NCBI GenBank assembly: GCA_041392205.1
Contig: JAWKMO010000004.1
Span: forward strand, 1-64,000
Direction: 5' to 3'
Length of the DNA stretch: 64,000 nucleotides
Source of the DNA: Halomarinibacterium sp041392205
GTDB taxonomy: Bacteria; Bacteroidota; Bacteroidia; Flavobacteriales; Flavobacteriaceae
A model generated the notes under the pieces. That model had not been told where the DNA came from and did no database searches. It saw only the letters and a list, made by a program, of their open reading frames with translations. The position numbers were made by a program, and so were the translations under genes. Shown one piece after another: positions 32,697 to 42,223 of the stretch (positions are counted from its first letter, which is position 1; each line of letters starts with the position of its first letter).

Positions 32697-34691
32697 ATGA
32701 CCATAGAACAACAAATTACTCAACTTCGAGACGAATTGCGACAGCATAATTACAATTATTACGTGCTAGACAATGCTACTATAAGTGACTTCGAATTTGA
32801 CCAAAAACTAAAATTGCTTCAAAAACTTGAAGCCGAAAATCCCCAGTTTCACGACCCCAATTCGCCCAGTTTGCGAGTAGGAGGAGCGGTTACCAAGAAC
32901 TTTGAAACGGTACCCCATCGCTATCGAATGTATTCATTGGATAACAGTTATTCTAAAGAAGATTTGGAAGATTGGGAAACGCGCATCAAAAAAATGGTGG
33001 ATGGCATAGTGGAATATACCTGCGAGCTTAAATATGACGGTGCCTCTATGAGTCTTACCTATGAAAACGGAAAGTTAGTAAAGGCTGTTACACGGGGCGA
33101 TGGAGTGCAAGGAGACGATGTGACCACCAATGTAAAAACCATTAAATCGGTACCGCTTCAATTAAAAGGGGATTATCCTGATTCTTTTGACATTCGAGGG
33201 GAAATCATTCTCCCTTTGGCGGGCTTTGCTAAAATGAATGAAGAACGAATGGAAGCCGGAGAAGAATTATACCGAAATCCGCGAAATACTGCAGCGGGTA
33301 GTCTTAAACTGCAAGACAGCACCGAAGTAGCCAAACGCCCTTTGGAGTGTCTCTTGTATAGTTTGAAAGCCGATAACCTGCCTTTTACAACCCAATTTGA
33401 AGGTCTTGATAAAGCACGCGATTGGGGCTTTAAAGTCCCAAAAGAAGCCAAGCTCGCTAAGAACATTGAGGAAGTTTTGGGCTATATCAATTATTGGGAC
33501 GTCCATAGGCATAAGTTACCCTACGAGATTGATGGCGTGGTAGTGAAAGTAAATAATTTACAACAACAAGAAGAGTTAGGATATACGGCAAAATCCCCTC
33601 GTTGGGCCATGGCCTACAAATTTAAAGCAGCTCAAGTAACAACCGTCTTAAACGAAATAACCTATCAAGTGGGGCGTACTGGAGCCATAACTCCTGTGGC
33701 AAACTTGGAGCCGGTGGAATTGGCAGGAACTATTGTAAAACGAGCTTCGTTGCATAATGCAGACCAAATTGAAAAGCTTGATATACGTGAAGGCGATACC
33801 GTCTATGTAGAAAAAGGGGGAGAAATCATTCCTAAAATCATTGCGGTGGAATTTTCAAAAAGGCCTGTTAACTCAAAACCAACGCAATACATTACCCATT
33901 GTCCCGAATGTGCTACGCAACTTGTTCGAACCGAAGGAGAAGCTCAACATTATTGCCCCAATTTTGATGGCTGCCCACCACAAATAATTGGGAGAATTCA
34001 ACATTTTATTTCTCGAAAAGCCATGGATATTGAAGGATTGGGGGGAGAAACGGTAGCGCTTTTAGTGAACCATAAATTGATTAAAAACTATGCCGATTTG
34101 TATGAGCTTACAGAGGCGCAAGTAATTCCGTTGGAGCGAATGGCTCAAAAAAGTGCCGAAAACTTGATTAATGGAATTGAAGCATCCAAACAAATCCCTT
34201 TTGAACGGGTATTGTATGCTTTAGGGATTCGCTATGTTGGTGAAACCGTGGCAAAGAAATTGGCAAAACATTTTAAAACCATTAATGCCATTGCAAATGC
34301 TTCGTTTGAGGAGTTAATTTCGGTAGATGAAATAGGCGATCGCATTGCTCAAAGTGTGATTGCTTTTTTTGCTTCCGAAGAAAATAAAGAAATCCTTCAA
34401 AGATTAAAAATTTATGGACTACAATGGGAACTTTCTGCAGAAAAATTAGCCAATCAAACCAATAAACTTCAAGGAAATAGTTTCGTAGTATCAGGCGTTT
34501 TTACCAAGGTGTCTCGGGAAGAGTTAAAAAAATTGATTGAAGATAATGGAGGAAAAATATCTAGTAGTATTTCGCCAAAAACCAATTATGTGGTCGCAGG
34601 AGATAGTATGGGACCCAGTAAAAAAACAAAGGCAGAAAGCTTAGGTGTGGCTATAATTACCGAAGAAGATTTTCTAGAAATGATTCAATAA
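32697..34691 (+). CDS. ligA: NAD-dependent DNA ligase
   Basis: Seals nicks in replication and repair with NAD+. The 664-residue chain has the full set of domains: an Ia domain with the YYVLDNATISDFEFD region, adenylation with Lys112 in the KYDG motif, an OB-fold, a four-cysteine zinc finger (CPECATQ...YCPNFDGCPP near 405-430), helix-hairpin-helix repeats, and a C-terminal BRCT domain (about 590-664). It begins the conserved flavobacterial block ligA-DUF6913-dapA-bamD-rpoZ-coaBC-DUF4835-recN-fabI. Confidence 0.97.
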   Translation: MTIEQQITQLRDELRQHNYNYYVLDNATISDFEFDQKLKLLQKLEAENPQFHDPNSPSLRVGGAVTKNFETVPHRYRMYSLDNSYSKEDLEDWETRIKKMVDGIVEYTCELKYDGASMSLTYENGKLVKAVTRGDGVQGDDVTTNVKTIKSVPLQLKGDYPDSFDIRGEIILPLAGFAKMNEERMEAGEELYRNPRNTAAGSLKLQDSTEVAKRPLECLLYSLKADNLPFTTQFEGLDKARDWGFKVPKEAKLAKNIEEVLGYINYWDVHRHKLPYEIDGVVVKVNNLQQQEELGYTAKSPRWAMAYKFKAAQVTTVLNEITYQVGRTGAITPVANLEPVELAGTIVKRASLHNADQIEKLDIREGDTVYVEKGGEIIPKIIAVEFSKRPVNSKPTQYITHCPECATQLVRTEGEAQHYCPNFDGCPPQIIGRIQHFISRKAMDIEGLGGETVALLVNHKLIKNYADLYELTEAQVIPLERMAQKSAENLINGIEASKQIPFERVLYALGIRYVGETVAKKLAKHFKTINAIANASFEELISVDEIGDRIAQSVIAFFASEENKEILQRLKIYGLQWELSAEKLANQTNKLQGNSFVVSGVFTKVSREELKKLIEDNGGKISSSISPKTNYVVAGDSMGPSKKTKAESLGVAIITEEDFLEMIQ

Positions 34692-34720
34692 AACAGAAAA
34701 ATGATTGTATTAAAATAACG

Positions 34721-34728
34721 TACTTTTG
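34721..34728 (+). promoter_or_regulatory. Promoter -7 box for the DUF6913 gene
   Basis: TACTTTTG is a perfect -7 element ending 10 nt before the ATG at 34739. An out-of-frame ATG at 34735 opens a six-codon ORF that overlaps the true start. Confidence 0.6.
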
Positions 34729-34738
34729 TTACCAATGA

Positions 34739-35263
34739 ATGGCAACTATGTTTGAAAAATTAAAACGAAAAGGACTGCAAAAACATGTTGAAAAAAATCT
34801 CCAAAAAAGAGATGTTTCTGGGGTAAATTCAAAAATGAAATCCTTAGGTTTTTTAGTTGACGAAATGGTTTTTCAGAATTTTGATAAACTTCTTGATTTT
34901 TATAAAGAATTCAATTTGCAAGCTAAAGATGTAAAGGTGTTTTCCTTTTTAGAAGTAAAAAAAAAGGTGCCTACCCTACTACAAAACCAAATAAACAATA
35001 CAGATTTTAATTGGAAAGGTAAAATTAATAACCTCAATGCACAAGAATTTTTGGATACTGATTTTGATGTTTTGGTAGGTTATTATAATGGAAAGCATGC
35101 CTTTTTAGACTTAATGGTTTCACAAAGCAGGGCAAAATTTAAAGTAGGTTTAAAAGATGCCGATACCCGTTTATACGATTTATTAATTGGTGTTACTACG
35201 CACGATTTGCCTACCTTTGCTACGGAACTAAAAAAATACATAACCCTTTTAAATAAACTTTAA
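34739..35263 (+). CDS. DUF6913 family protein
   Basis: A 174-residue cytoplasmic protein with no signal peptide or membrane span and a basic N-terminus (FEKLKRKGLQKHVEKNL). The pattern of alternating strands and helices ends in the conserved block FLDTDFDVLVGYYNGKHAFLDLMVSQSRAKFKVGL. It matches my memory of DUF6913, a family found between ligA and dapA in flavobacteria, with no known function. It is directly followed by dapA with no spacer, so it is cotranscribed with lysine/cell-wall synthesis. Confidence 0.82.
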   Translation: MATMFEKLKRKGLQKHVEKNLQKRDVSGVNSKMKSLGFLVDEMVFQNFDKLLDFYKEFNLQAKDVKVFSFLEVKKKVPTLLQNQINNTDFNWKGKINNLNAQEFLDTDFDVLVGYYNGKHAFLDLMVSQSRAKFKVGLKDADTRLYDLLIGVTTHDLPTFATELKKYITLLNKL

Positions 35264-36139
35264 ATGAAAGCACTCATAGGCACAGGAGTCGCCTTAATTA
35301 CTCCCTTTAAAAAAGACGGAAGTATAGATGTGGAAGGGTTAGAGCGTATTGTTCATTTTCAAATTGATAATGGCATAGATTATTTGGTTGTTTTAGGAAC
35401 TACAGGTGAAAGTGTTACGCTTTCTAAAGCAGAAAAACAACTCGTTATAGATACCGTGATTATGGCGAATAATGGAAGATTACCTCTTGTATTAGGAGTC
35501 GGTGGAAACGATACAAAGGTTGTCGTTGAAGAATTACAACAAAGAGATCTTTCTGCTTTTACAGCAATTCTTTCGGTATCTCCAATGTATAATAAACCCA
35601 CTCAAGAAGGAATCTATCAACATTTTGCAGCGGTGTCCAAAGCCAGCCCTTTGCCCATTATTTTATACAATGTTCCGGGAAGAACATCCAGTAATATGGC
35701 ACCCATTACAGTAGCAAGATTGGCAAATGATTTTGAAAATATTATAGGCATTAAAGAAGCGGCAGGGGATATTGTACAAGCGATGCGAATGATTGACGGA
35801 ACACCGAATGAATTTTTAGTTATTTCGGGGGATGACATGATTGCGCTCCCCATGGTTTTAGCAGGGGGAGCAGGTGTGATTTCGGTAATAGGAGAGGGAT
35901 TTCCAAGAGACTTTTCAGAGATGATTCGTTTAGGATTGGGAAGAAAGGTAAATGCCGCTTATGCGCTTCATTATAAATTAGCACCAGCAATAGACTATAT
36001 TTTTGCCGAAGGAAACCCCGCTGGTATTAAAGCTGTTTTTAATGAATTAGGCATTTGTGAAGATACCGTTAGACTACCTTTGGTAACAGTTAGTATGGAA
36101 TTGAGAAAAAAAATAAAGGATTTTATAGACACTTATTAA
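35264..36139 (+). CDS. dapA: 4-hydroxy-tetrahydrodipicolinate synthase
   Basis: Condenses pyruvate with aspartate semialdehyde, the first committed step to diaminopimelate and lysine. The 291-residue TIM barrel begins GTGVALITPFKKDGSID. It has the pyruvate-binding GTTGES near 45, the catalytic tyrosine in YNVPGRTSSNM near 133-143, and the Schiff-base lysine in IIGIKEAAGD near 161. The start ATG directly follows the DUF6913 stop. Its product feeds dapF at 15.9 kb. Confidence 0.97.
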   Translation: MKALIGTGVALITPFKKDGSIDVEGLERIVHFQIDNGIDYLVVLGTTGESVTLSKAEKQLVIDTVIMANNGRLPLVLGVGGNDTKVVVEELQQRDLSAFTAILSVSPMYNKPTQEGIYQHFAAVSKASPLPIILYNVPGRTSSNMAPITVARLANDFENIIGIKEAAGDIVQAMRMIDGTPNEFLVISGDDMIALPMVLAGGAGVISVIGEGFPRDFSEMIRLGLGRKVNAAYALHYKLAPAIDYIFAEGNPAGIKAVFNELGICEDTVRLPLVTVSMELRKKIKDFIDTY

Positions 36140-36248
36140 AAGAGAACGTTTTTTCGTCGTTAAACTTTTCAAAAATAGCCTTCTTCTCTACTTTTATAAA
36201 CCTATTTTAGCCACCTAATTTTCTTTTTTCTAATCACTTTAAATTCAC

Positions 36249-36256
36249 TACTTTTG
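36249..36256 (+). promoter_or_regulatory. bamD -7 box abutting the ATG
   Basis: TACTTTTG is a perfect -7 element ending 4 nt before the bamD ATG at 36261. The short AT-rich spacer (36140-36248) shows no TTG at -33 and no clear terminator for dapA. Confidence 0.65.
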
Positions 36257-36260
36257 CACG

Positions 36261-37076
36261 ATGTTTTCTAAACAAATGATGAAACCCATTTTATTACTGC
36301 TTATTGTAGCCCTTTTTGCCTCATGTAGTTCGTATCAAAAACTATTGCGATCAGATGATATGGCCAAAAAATATAACGCTGCGGATTCCTTATACAAAAA
36401 TGGGAAATATAAAAAAGCCTTAGCGTTAATGGAACAAATTGTTCCTGCTTACAGGGGGAAACCACAAGCAGAACCCTTAATGTTTCGATATGCTAATACT
36501 TTTTATAATCTTGAAGATTTTTACCTCTCTGGATACCAATTTGAGCGATTTGTAATATCCTATCCCAAAAGTGATAGTGTTGAAATTGCCTCCTTTCGTT
36601 CGGCAAAAAGTTATTACGAATTATCTCCGCGGTATTCTTTAGATCAAAAAGATACCTATACAGCCTTAGAAAAACTACAAGCTTTTATCGATAAGTTTCC
36701 TTCCTCAAATTACCGAGATGATACCAATGCCATGGTTGTTGAGCTCAAAGAAAAGCTTGAAAGGAAAGACTTCGAAACAGCCAATCAATATTTAAGGATT
36801 TCAGATTACAAAGCCGCCATAGAAGGTTTTGACAACTTTATATTGGATCATCCTGGCTCCAAATTTAGAGCGAACGCTTACTATGGAAGGATTGAAGCAT
36901 CCTATTTATTAGCAATTAATAGTGTCCCTTATTTGGTGCAAGAACGATTAATAAATACAAAAAAACAGTATCAAAGTTTTTTAAAATATTATAGTGAAAG
37001 TGAATTGAGACCCGATGCTGAAGAAATTATCCAGGATGTTGAAAAAAGACTTTTACAATTTACTACAGAAAATTAA
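36261..37076 (+). CDS. bamD: Outer membrane assembly lipoprotein BamD
   Basis: A periplasmic lipoprotein of the BAM complex, which folds beta-barrels into the outer membrane. The leader ends in the lipobox LFASC with acylated Cys22. The rest is TPR-like: ADSLYKNGKYKKALALMEQIVPAY near 42-65, YQFERFVISYPKSDSVEIASFRSAKSYY near 93-120 and YKAAIEGFDNFILDHPGSKFRANAYYGRI near 188-216. The length (271) is typical. It begins the bamD-rpoZ-coaBC-DUF4835-recN run. Confidence 0.94.
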   Translation: MFSKQMMKPILLLLIVALFASCSSYQKLLRSDDMAKKYNAADSLYKNGKYKKALALMEQIVPAYRGKPQAEPLMFRYANTFYNLEDFYLSGYQFERFVISYPKSDSVEIASFRSAKSYYELSPRYSLDQKDTYTALEKLQAFIDKFPSSNYRDDTNAMVVELKEKLERKDFETANQYLRISDYKAAIEGFDNFILDHPGSKFRANAYYGRIEASYLLAINSVPYLVQERLINTKKQYQSFLKYYSESELRPDAEEIIQDVEKRLLQFTTEN

Positions 37077-37120
37077 AAAATAAATAGCATCTTTTACCTA
37101 AAAGCAAATAAGTAATAATT

Positions 37121-37456
37121 ATGAACGATATAAAAAATTCAGACGCGCCAATCAATACAACTACTATTGATAAAAATTTATTGGATGAATCTACAGGAAA
37201 CATCTATGAGGCAATTTCAATTATTTCAAAAAGAGCGATTCAAATTAATGGAGACATTAAAAAGGAACTTTTAGAAAAGCTGGATGAGTTTGCTACGTAC
37301 AATGATAGCTTAGAAGAAATTTTTGAAAACAAAGAACAAATAGAGGTTTCTAAGTTTTATGAAAGACTTCCTAAACCCCACGCACTTGCAGTTCAAGAGT
37401 GGATTGAAAATAAAATCTACTACCGTAATACGGCAGACCAAGTAATAGAAGAGTAA
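37121..37456 (+). CDS. rpoZ: RNA polymerase omega-like subunit
   Basis: A 111-residue protein resembling the Bacteroidota form of RNA polymerase omega (Rpb6-like). After a short N-terminal tail, the segment NIYEAISIISKRAIQINGDIKKELLEKL corresponds to the omega core that wraps the beta-prime C-terminus. The C-terminal part (FENKEQIEVSKFYERLPKPHALAVQEWIENKIYYR) is specific to this group. Position between bamD and coaBC matches flavobacterial order, and omega often adjoins nucleotide or CoA genes in other phyla. The call relies on family memory and context. Confidence 0.85.
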   Translation: MNDIKNSDAPINTTTIDKNLLDESTGNIYEAISIISKRAIQINGDIKKELLEKLDEFATYNDSLEEIFENKEQIEVSKFYERLPKPHALAVQEWIENKIYYRNTADQVIEE

Positions 37457-37459
37457 TTT

Positions 37460-38671
37460 ATGTCGATTATAAGCGGTAAAAAAATTTTACTTGGCGTAAC
37501 GGCCGGTATTGCTGCTTATAAAAGTGCCATTTTAGTTCGTTTACTTGTTAAAAAGGGAGCTGAAGTAAAAGTTGTTATGACTCCTTCTGCAAAAGAATTT
37601 GTGACACCCTTAACACTTTCTACTCTCTCAAAAAACGAAGTCTTATCCACATTTACGGACGAAGAAAATGATAATGCCCAATGGAATAATCATGTCGCAT
37701 TAGGTCTTTGGGCAGATACTTTTATTATCGCTCCAGCTACGGCAAATACCCTTTCCAAAATGGCAATGGGTACAAGTGATAACTTATTAATAGCTACCTA
37801 TCTATCGGCTAAGTGTCCCGTTTATGTAGCCCCGGCTATGGACTTGGACATGTACCAACACCCTTCCACTAAAAATGCTTTTAAAAAAATACAATCTTTT
37901 GGAAATATAATTATCCCAGCAACTCATGGCGAATTGGCTAGTGGTTTGGTGGGGCAAGGGCGTATGGCAGAGCCAGAAGATATAATTGCTTTCATAGAGC
38001 AAGACATGTTAAGTAAACTTCCTTTTAAAGGAAAAAAAATACTTATAACTGCAGGCCCCACCTATGAAGCAATAGACCCTGTTCGATTTATAGGAAATCA
38101 TTCTAGCGGGAAAATGGGATATGCTATCGCAAAACATGCGGCAGCATTAGGTGCCGAAGTTACCCTTATTTCGGGCCCCACTTTTTTATCTCTAGAAAAC
38201 GATACCATAAATTTAATTAAGGTCACCTCTGCAAAAGAAATGTTTGAAGCCACCCATGCCCATTTTTCTGCTATGGACATTGCTATTTTAAGCGCTGCTG
38301 TAGCCGATTATCGACCTAAGCTAGTTGCTTCACAAAAAATTAAAAAGAGTGACAAATCCCTCATTATTGCACTTGAGAATACCGAAGATATACTAGCTTC
38401 CTTAGGTAAAATAAAAAAAGAGCAATTCTTAGTAGGGTTTGCTTTAGAAACAGAAAACGAAGTTGAAAATGCAAAAACTAAGCTTCAAAAAAAGAATTTA
38501 GATTTAATTGTATTAAATTCGCTAAACGATAAAGGAGTAGGGTTTGGAGCCGACACAAATAAAGTAACCCTTATCACTTCAAACAATAAAGTGATTCCTT
38601 TTTCTGTTAAAGCAAAAGATGAAGTCGCAAAAGATATATTACAATACATTTTAGAAAACATAGATGCGTAA
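37460..38671 (+). CDS. coaBC: Bifunctional phosphopantothenoylcysteine decarboxylase/synthase
   Basis: Makes 4'-phosphopantetheine in CoA synthesis: CoaB joins cysteine to phosphopantothenate with CTP and CoaC decarboxylates it with FMN. The 403-residue chain has the N-terminal flavoprotein domain (KILLGVTAGIAAYKSA; the active-site histidine in WNNHVALG near 75; PAMDLDMYQHPST near 130) and the C-terminal ligase (ILITAGPTYEAIDPVRFIGNHSSGKMG near 193). It lies 3 nt after rpoZ and overlaps the DUF4835 gene by 8 nt. The last CoA enzyme, coaE, is 10 kb downstream. Confidence 0.96.
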   Translation: MSIISGKKILLGVTAGIAAYKSAILVRLLVKKGAEVKVVMTPSAKEFVTPLTLSTLSKNEVLSTFTDEENDNAQWNNHVALGLWADTFIIAPATANTLSKMAMGTSDNLLIATYLSAKCPVYVAPAMDLDMYQHPSTKNAFKKIQSFGNIIIPATHGELASGLVGQGRMAEPEDIIAFIEQDMLSKLPFKGKKILITAGPTYEAIDPVRFIGNHSSGKMGYAIAKHAAALGAEVTLISGPTFLSLENDTINLIKVTSAKEMFEATHAHFSAMDIAILSAAVADYRPKLVASQKIKKSDKSLIIALENTEDILASLGKIKKEQFLVGFALETENEVENAKTKLQKKNLDLIVLNSLNDKGVGFGADTNKVTLITSNNKVIPFSVKAKDEVAKDILQYILENIDA

Positions 38672-39554
38672 GATTATTACTTTATTATTTTTTGGATGGT
38701 TTGCTGTCACAAGTAATGCACAAGAATTAAATGCCACAGTAACCATAGATGCTGAGCAAACTGGGCAACCCAATTACCAAGTTTTTAGAACTCTAAAAGA
38801 ACAATTAACAGAATTTTTAAATAATACCACTTGGACCAACAGGGAATTTAAAACACAAGAACGTATTGATTGTAATTTTACCCTAATCATAACCAGTTTT
38901 GAGTCTACTAGTTTTTCAGGGTCATTGCAGGTTCAATCTTCTAGAACCATTTTCAATTCTACCTACGACTCCCCAATTTACAACTATAACGATCGACAAT
39001 TTAATTTTGAATATTCCGAATTTCAACCCTTAGTTTTTAATATTAATACCTTCGATTCTAATTTGGTATCTGTTTTAGCCTATCATGTGTATACCATTAT
39101 TGGTTTGGATGCCGATACGTTTGAACCTAATGGAGGAGATGAATATTTTGCCAATGCCAAACAAATTGTAAACAATGCTGCTTCTAGTAAATTTGCTGGT
39201 TGGAAAGCCACCGATGGGACTCAGTCTCGATATCGATACAATGACGCTATTATTTCAAATGTGTATCAAGAATTTAGAAATGCCTTATATACCTATCATC
39301 GTTTGGGCTTAGATAAAATGGAAAGCAATACCCGCGAAGGTAAAATGAAAATAATTGATGCCATTGCACAGTTAAAAAATGTAAATGATCGCAGACCAAA
39401 TTCCTACTTGTTACGAACTTTTTTTGATGCAAAATCCGATGAAATAACCAGTGTTTTTTCTGGGGGTCCACAAGTAGATATTAATACTTTGGTAGAACAG
39501 TTAAACAGGATTGCCCCTACCCGTCGCAGTAACTGGACAAACATAAAATTATAA
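38664..39554 (+). CDS. DUF4835 secreted protein
   Basis: A 296-residue exported protein with signal peptide ending TSNAQ. The body begins LNATVTIDAEQTGQPNYQVF and contains TWTNREFKTQERIDCNFTLIITSF near 55-77 and YNDRQFNFEYSEFQPLVF near 111-128, which I recognise as DUF4835 (a Bacteroidota family of unknown function, probably periplasmic). It overlaps coaBC by 8 nt. The steady location between coaBC and recN suggests cotranscription without implying function. Confidence 0.87.
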   Translation: MRKIITLLFFGWFAVTSNAQELNATVTIDAEQTGQPNYQVFRTLKEQLTEFLNNTTWTNREFKTQERIDCNFTLIITSFESTSFSGSLQVQSSRTIFNSTYDSPIYNYNDRQFNFEYSEFQPLVFNINTFDSNLVSVLAYHVYTIIGLDADTFEPNGGDEYFANAKQIVNNAASSKFAGWKATDGTQSRYRYNDAIISNVYQEFRNALYTYHRLGLDKMESNTREGKMKIIDAIAQLKNVNDRRPNSYLLRTFFDAKSDEITSVFSGGPQVDINTLVEQLNRIAPTRRSNWTNIKL

Positions 39555-39626
39555 TTTCTTTTCTTGTTATAAAGACTATTCTCCCTTATTTTAGGGGGGT
39601 AAATTGTTACCCAAAACGGAAGCTAT

Positions 39627-41279
39627 TTGATTACAACCCTTTTCATAAAAAACTATGCCTTAATTAAAGATATTAGGGTGGATTTTAACTCGGGACTTAC
39701 CATTGTTACTGGGGAGACGGGTGCTGGGAAATCTATTTTATTGGATGCGCTTTCCTTAGTTTTAGGAAAAAGAGCAGAGATAAAAGTTGTTCGAAATCCT
39801 TTAGAAAAATGTGTTGTTGAAGCCGAATTTAATATAGCACATTACAACCTTAAAAATATTTTTGCCCAATTAGAATTAGACTACGAAGATCAAACCTTAT
39901 TGCGAAGAGAAATTCTTCCCAATGGAAAATCCCGAGCCTTTGTAAATGATACCCCTGCTTCCCTACAGCAAGTGCAGACTTTAGGAACGTATTTAATAGA
40001 CATTCATAGTCAATTTGATAGTCAAACACTTTTTACTGAAACGTATCAACTTGAATTAATTGATACCTTAGCGGGCAATGAAAATAAATTGCAGCTTTTT
40101 GAACAACAACTAAAAGAGTATTCCAAACATTCAGAAACCTTAAAAATCCTTCAAGAAACTAAAGAAAAGGCTTCAAAAGAATGGGATTATAATCAATTTT
40201 TATATCAAGAATTAAATGCACTTCCGCTAGCCAAAATAAATCAAGAGGCACTCGAGGAAACGCTTAAGCAACTCACTCATGCCGAAGAAATTAAAGAAGC
40301 CCTAACCAAAGCATCCCAATCGATTTCAGAAGAGACCATAGGTTCCTTAACAACCCTTAGGGAGGTACGAATTCAATTAGGAAAGATTAAATTTTTTTCA
40401 CAAGGTTACGAAGCCCTTTGGAATAGAGTAAATTCCCTGCATATAGAGTTGGAGGATATTGGTAACGAAATTGAAAATACCTTAGATAGTTTAGAAGTAC
40501 AACCCGAAATTTTAGAACAAATTGAGGGAACCCTTCAAAATGTGTATCGGTTACAACAAAAACATAGCGTATCCTCGGTAGAGGAATTATTGGCAATGGA
40601 AAAAGAGTTGGCCCATAAAGTTGAAGATTTTGAGACCATAGACGAAAAAATGCTCGCCATACAACTAGAAAAGGACCTTCTCGAAAAGAAATTGAACCAA
40701 CTGGGAAACGAAATTCATAAAGAACGAGAAAAGGTATTTCCAAAGTTAAAAGACACCTTAGAAAACTACCTAAAGGATTTAGGATTGCCTAATGCCCATT
40801 TTGTTTTGAATCTTAAAACTCTTAGTGTATTCCGAAAAAATGGAATGGATGAATTGGAAATGCTTTTCTCTGCAAATAAAGGAATTTCTCCAGGGCCTAT
40901 TCAAAAAATGGCATCCGGGGGAGAATTGAGTAGGGTAATGTTGTCAATTAAGGCGGTAATGGCAAGTTTTAAAAACCTCCCCACCCTTGTTTTTGATGAA
41001 ATTGACACGGGGGTTTCGGGAGAAATTGCCCATAAAATGGCGCTTATTATGACACAAATGAGTAAAAAAGGGCAATTAATAAGCATCACGCATCTACCAC
41101 AAATTGCAGCCAAGGGAGATTACCATAAAAAAGTGTATAAAATTGAAGGTAAAGAAAGTACCATTACGCAAATTGCCGAACTATCTCAAGAAGAGCGAAT
41201 TGTAGAAATTGCACAAATGATAGGAGGGAGTAGCGTAAGTGAATCTGCCATTGCCCATGCAAAACAATTATTGAATTAA
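39627..41279 (+). CDS. recN: DNA repair protein RecN
   Basis: An SMC-like ATPase that acts early in double-strand break repair. The 550-residue chain has Walker A GETGAGKS (about 30-37), a long coiled coil (about 155-370), and the C-terminal ATPase half with the signature ASGGELSRVMLSIKAV and Walker B PTLVFDEIDTGVSG. The start is TTG (39627); it gives the normal N-terminus ITTLFIKNYALI, and no ATG is near. A weak hairpin (39581-39598) lies in the 72-bp spacer after DUF4835. Confidence 0.96.
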   Translation: MITTLFIKNYALIKDIRVDFNSGLTIVTGETGAGKSILLDALSLVLGKRAEIKVVRNPLEKCVVEAEFNIAHYNLKNIFAQLELDYEDQTLLRREILPNGKSRAFVNDTPASLQQVQTLGTYLIDIHSQFDSQTLFTETYQLELIDTLAGNENKLQLFEQQLKEYSKHSETLKILQETKEKASKEWDYNQFLYQELNALPLAKINQEALEETLKQLTHAEEIKEALTKASQSISEETIGSLTTLREVRIQLGKIKFFSQGYEALWNRVNSLHIELEDIGNEIENTLDSLEVQPEILEQIEGTLQNVYRLQQKHSVSSVEELLAMEKELAHKVEDFETIDEKMLAIQLEKDLLEKKLNQLGNEIHKEREKVFPKLKDTLENYLKDLGLPNAHFVLNLKTLSVFRKNGMDELEMLFSANKGISPGPIQKMASGGELSRVMLSIKAVMASFKNLPTLVFDEIDTGVSGEIAHKMALIMTQMSKKGQLISITHLPQIAAKGDYHKKVYKIEGKESTITQIAELSQEERIVEIAQMIGGSSVSESAIAHAKQLLN

Positions 41280-41281
41280 TG

Positions 41282-41289
41282 TATATTTA
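41282..41289 (+). promoter_or_regulatory. Possible fabI -7 box
   Basis: TATATTTA matches TAnnTTTG at 7 of 8 positions, directly after the recN stop codon and 22 nt before the fabI ATG. No suitable -33 TTG, so fabI may equally be read through from recN. Confidence 0.35.
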
Positions 41290-41311
41290 CAAAATCACTA
41301 AATAACATATT

Positions 41312-42124
41312 ATGGCATATAATTTACTTAATGGAAAACGCGGAATAATATTTGGCGCCTTAGATGAAAACTCAATTGCTTGGAAAACAGCCGAAAGGGT
41401 TCATGAAGAAGGCGGTAAAATGGTGCTTACCAATGCGCCTATTGCCATGCGAATGGGACAAATAAATCAGTTGGCCTCAACAACAGGATCAGAGATTGTA
41501 CCTGCCGATGCTACTAGTGTTGAAGATTTAGAAAATCTAGTTGATAAAGCCATGGAAATTTTAGGAGGGAAACTGGATTTTGTGCTACATTCTATAGGCA
41601 TGTCTGTAAACGTTAGAAAAGGGAATCATTACACGCATCAAAATTATGATTGGACTCATAAGGGCTGGGATGTTTCGGCGCTTTCCTTTCATAAAACCAT
41701 GCAAGTTTTGTATAATAAAGATGCCATGAATGAGTGGGGAAGCATTGTTGCGTTAACCTATATGGCTGCACAACGAGTTTTTCCAGATTATAATGATATG
41801 GCAGATAATAAAGCCTATTTGGAGTCTATTGCTAGAAGTTTTGGATATTTTTTTGGAAAAGATAAAAAAGTAAGGGTAAATACAATTTCACAATCGCCTA
41901 CTCCAACTACTGCTGGACAGGGAGTTAAAGGATTCGATGGCTTTATAGCCTATGCAGAAAAAATGTCTCCTTTAGGCAACGCTACTGCTTTGGATTGTGC
42001 CAACTATACCGTTTCCCTTTTTAGTGATTTAACCAAGCGAGTAACGCTTCAAAATCTTTATAACGATGGAGGGTTTTCAAATATGGGAGTAAGTGATGCT
42101 TTAATGCAGGAATTTATGAAGTAA
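41312..42124 (+). CDS. fabI: Enoyl-[acyl-carrier-protein] reductase FabI
   Basis: Reduces the enoyl-ACP double bond in the last step of fatty-acid elongation. The 270-residue SDR-type chain has GKRGIIFGALDENSIAW at the N-terminus, FVLHSIGM near 90, and the FabI-type catalytic pair tyrosine and lysine six residues apart in PDYNDMADNKAYLES. SQSPTPTTAGQGVKGFDGF forms the substrate loop. It closes the ligA-fabI block; a weak hairpin before a long T-run follows the stop. Confidence 0.95.
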   Translation: MAYNLLNGKRGIIFGALDENSIAWKTAERVHEEGGKMVLTNAPIAMRMGQINQLASTTGSEIVPADATSVEDLENLVDKAMEILGGKLDFVLHSIGMSVNVRKGNHYTHQNYDWTHKGWDVSALSFHKTMQVLYNKDAMNEWGSIVALTYMAAQRVFPDYNDMADNKAYLESIARSFGYFFGKDKKVRVNTISQSPTPTTAGQGVKGFDGFIAYAEKMSPLGNATALDCANYTVSLFSDLTKRVTLQNLYNDGGFSNMGVSDALMQEFMK

Positions 42125-42138
42125 TTTGAATAAAAAAA

Positions 42139-42166
42139 AATAGCTTTATAGCTGGTTTTTTTTGTT
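42139..42166 (+). terminator. Weak terminator after fabI
   Basis: A short AGCT/AGCT stem with a TTAT loop is flanked by runs of A and T. The stem is only 4-5 bp, so termination efficiency is doubtful. Confidence 0.4.
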
Positions 42167-42223
42167 TTTAATCGAAAAAATTAAAACATTTCAAATAATT
42201 AAAAATCTTGCTTAAAAAATCTT

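Noticed and set aside
37643..37651. Perfect DnaA box TTATCCACA
   Set aside because: It is a single copy inside the coaBC coding sequence with no neighbouring boxes, so chance is the simplest explanation.
39581..39598. CTCCCT/AGGGGG hairpin before recN as a terminator
   Set aside because: The stem is short, includes a G-U pair, and no T-run follows.
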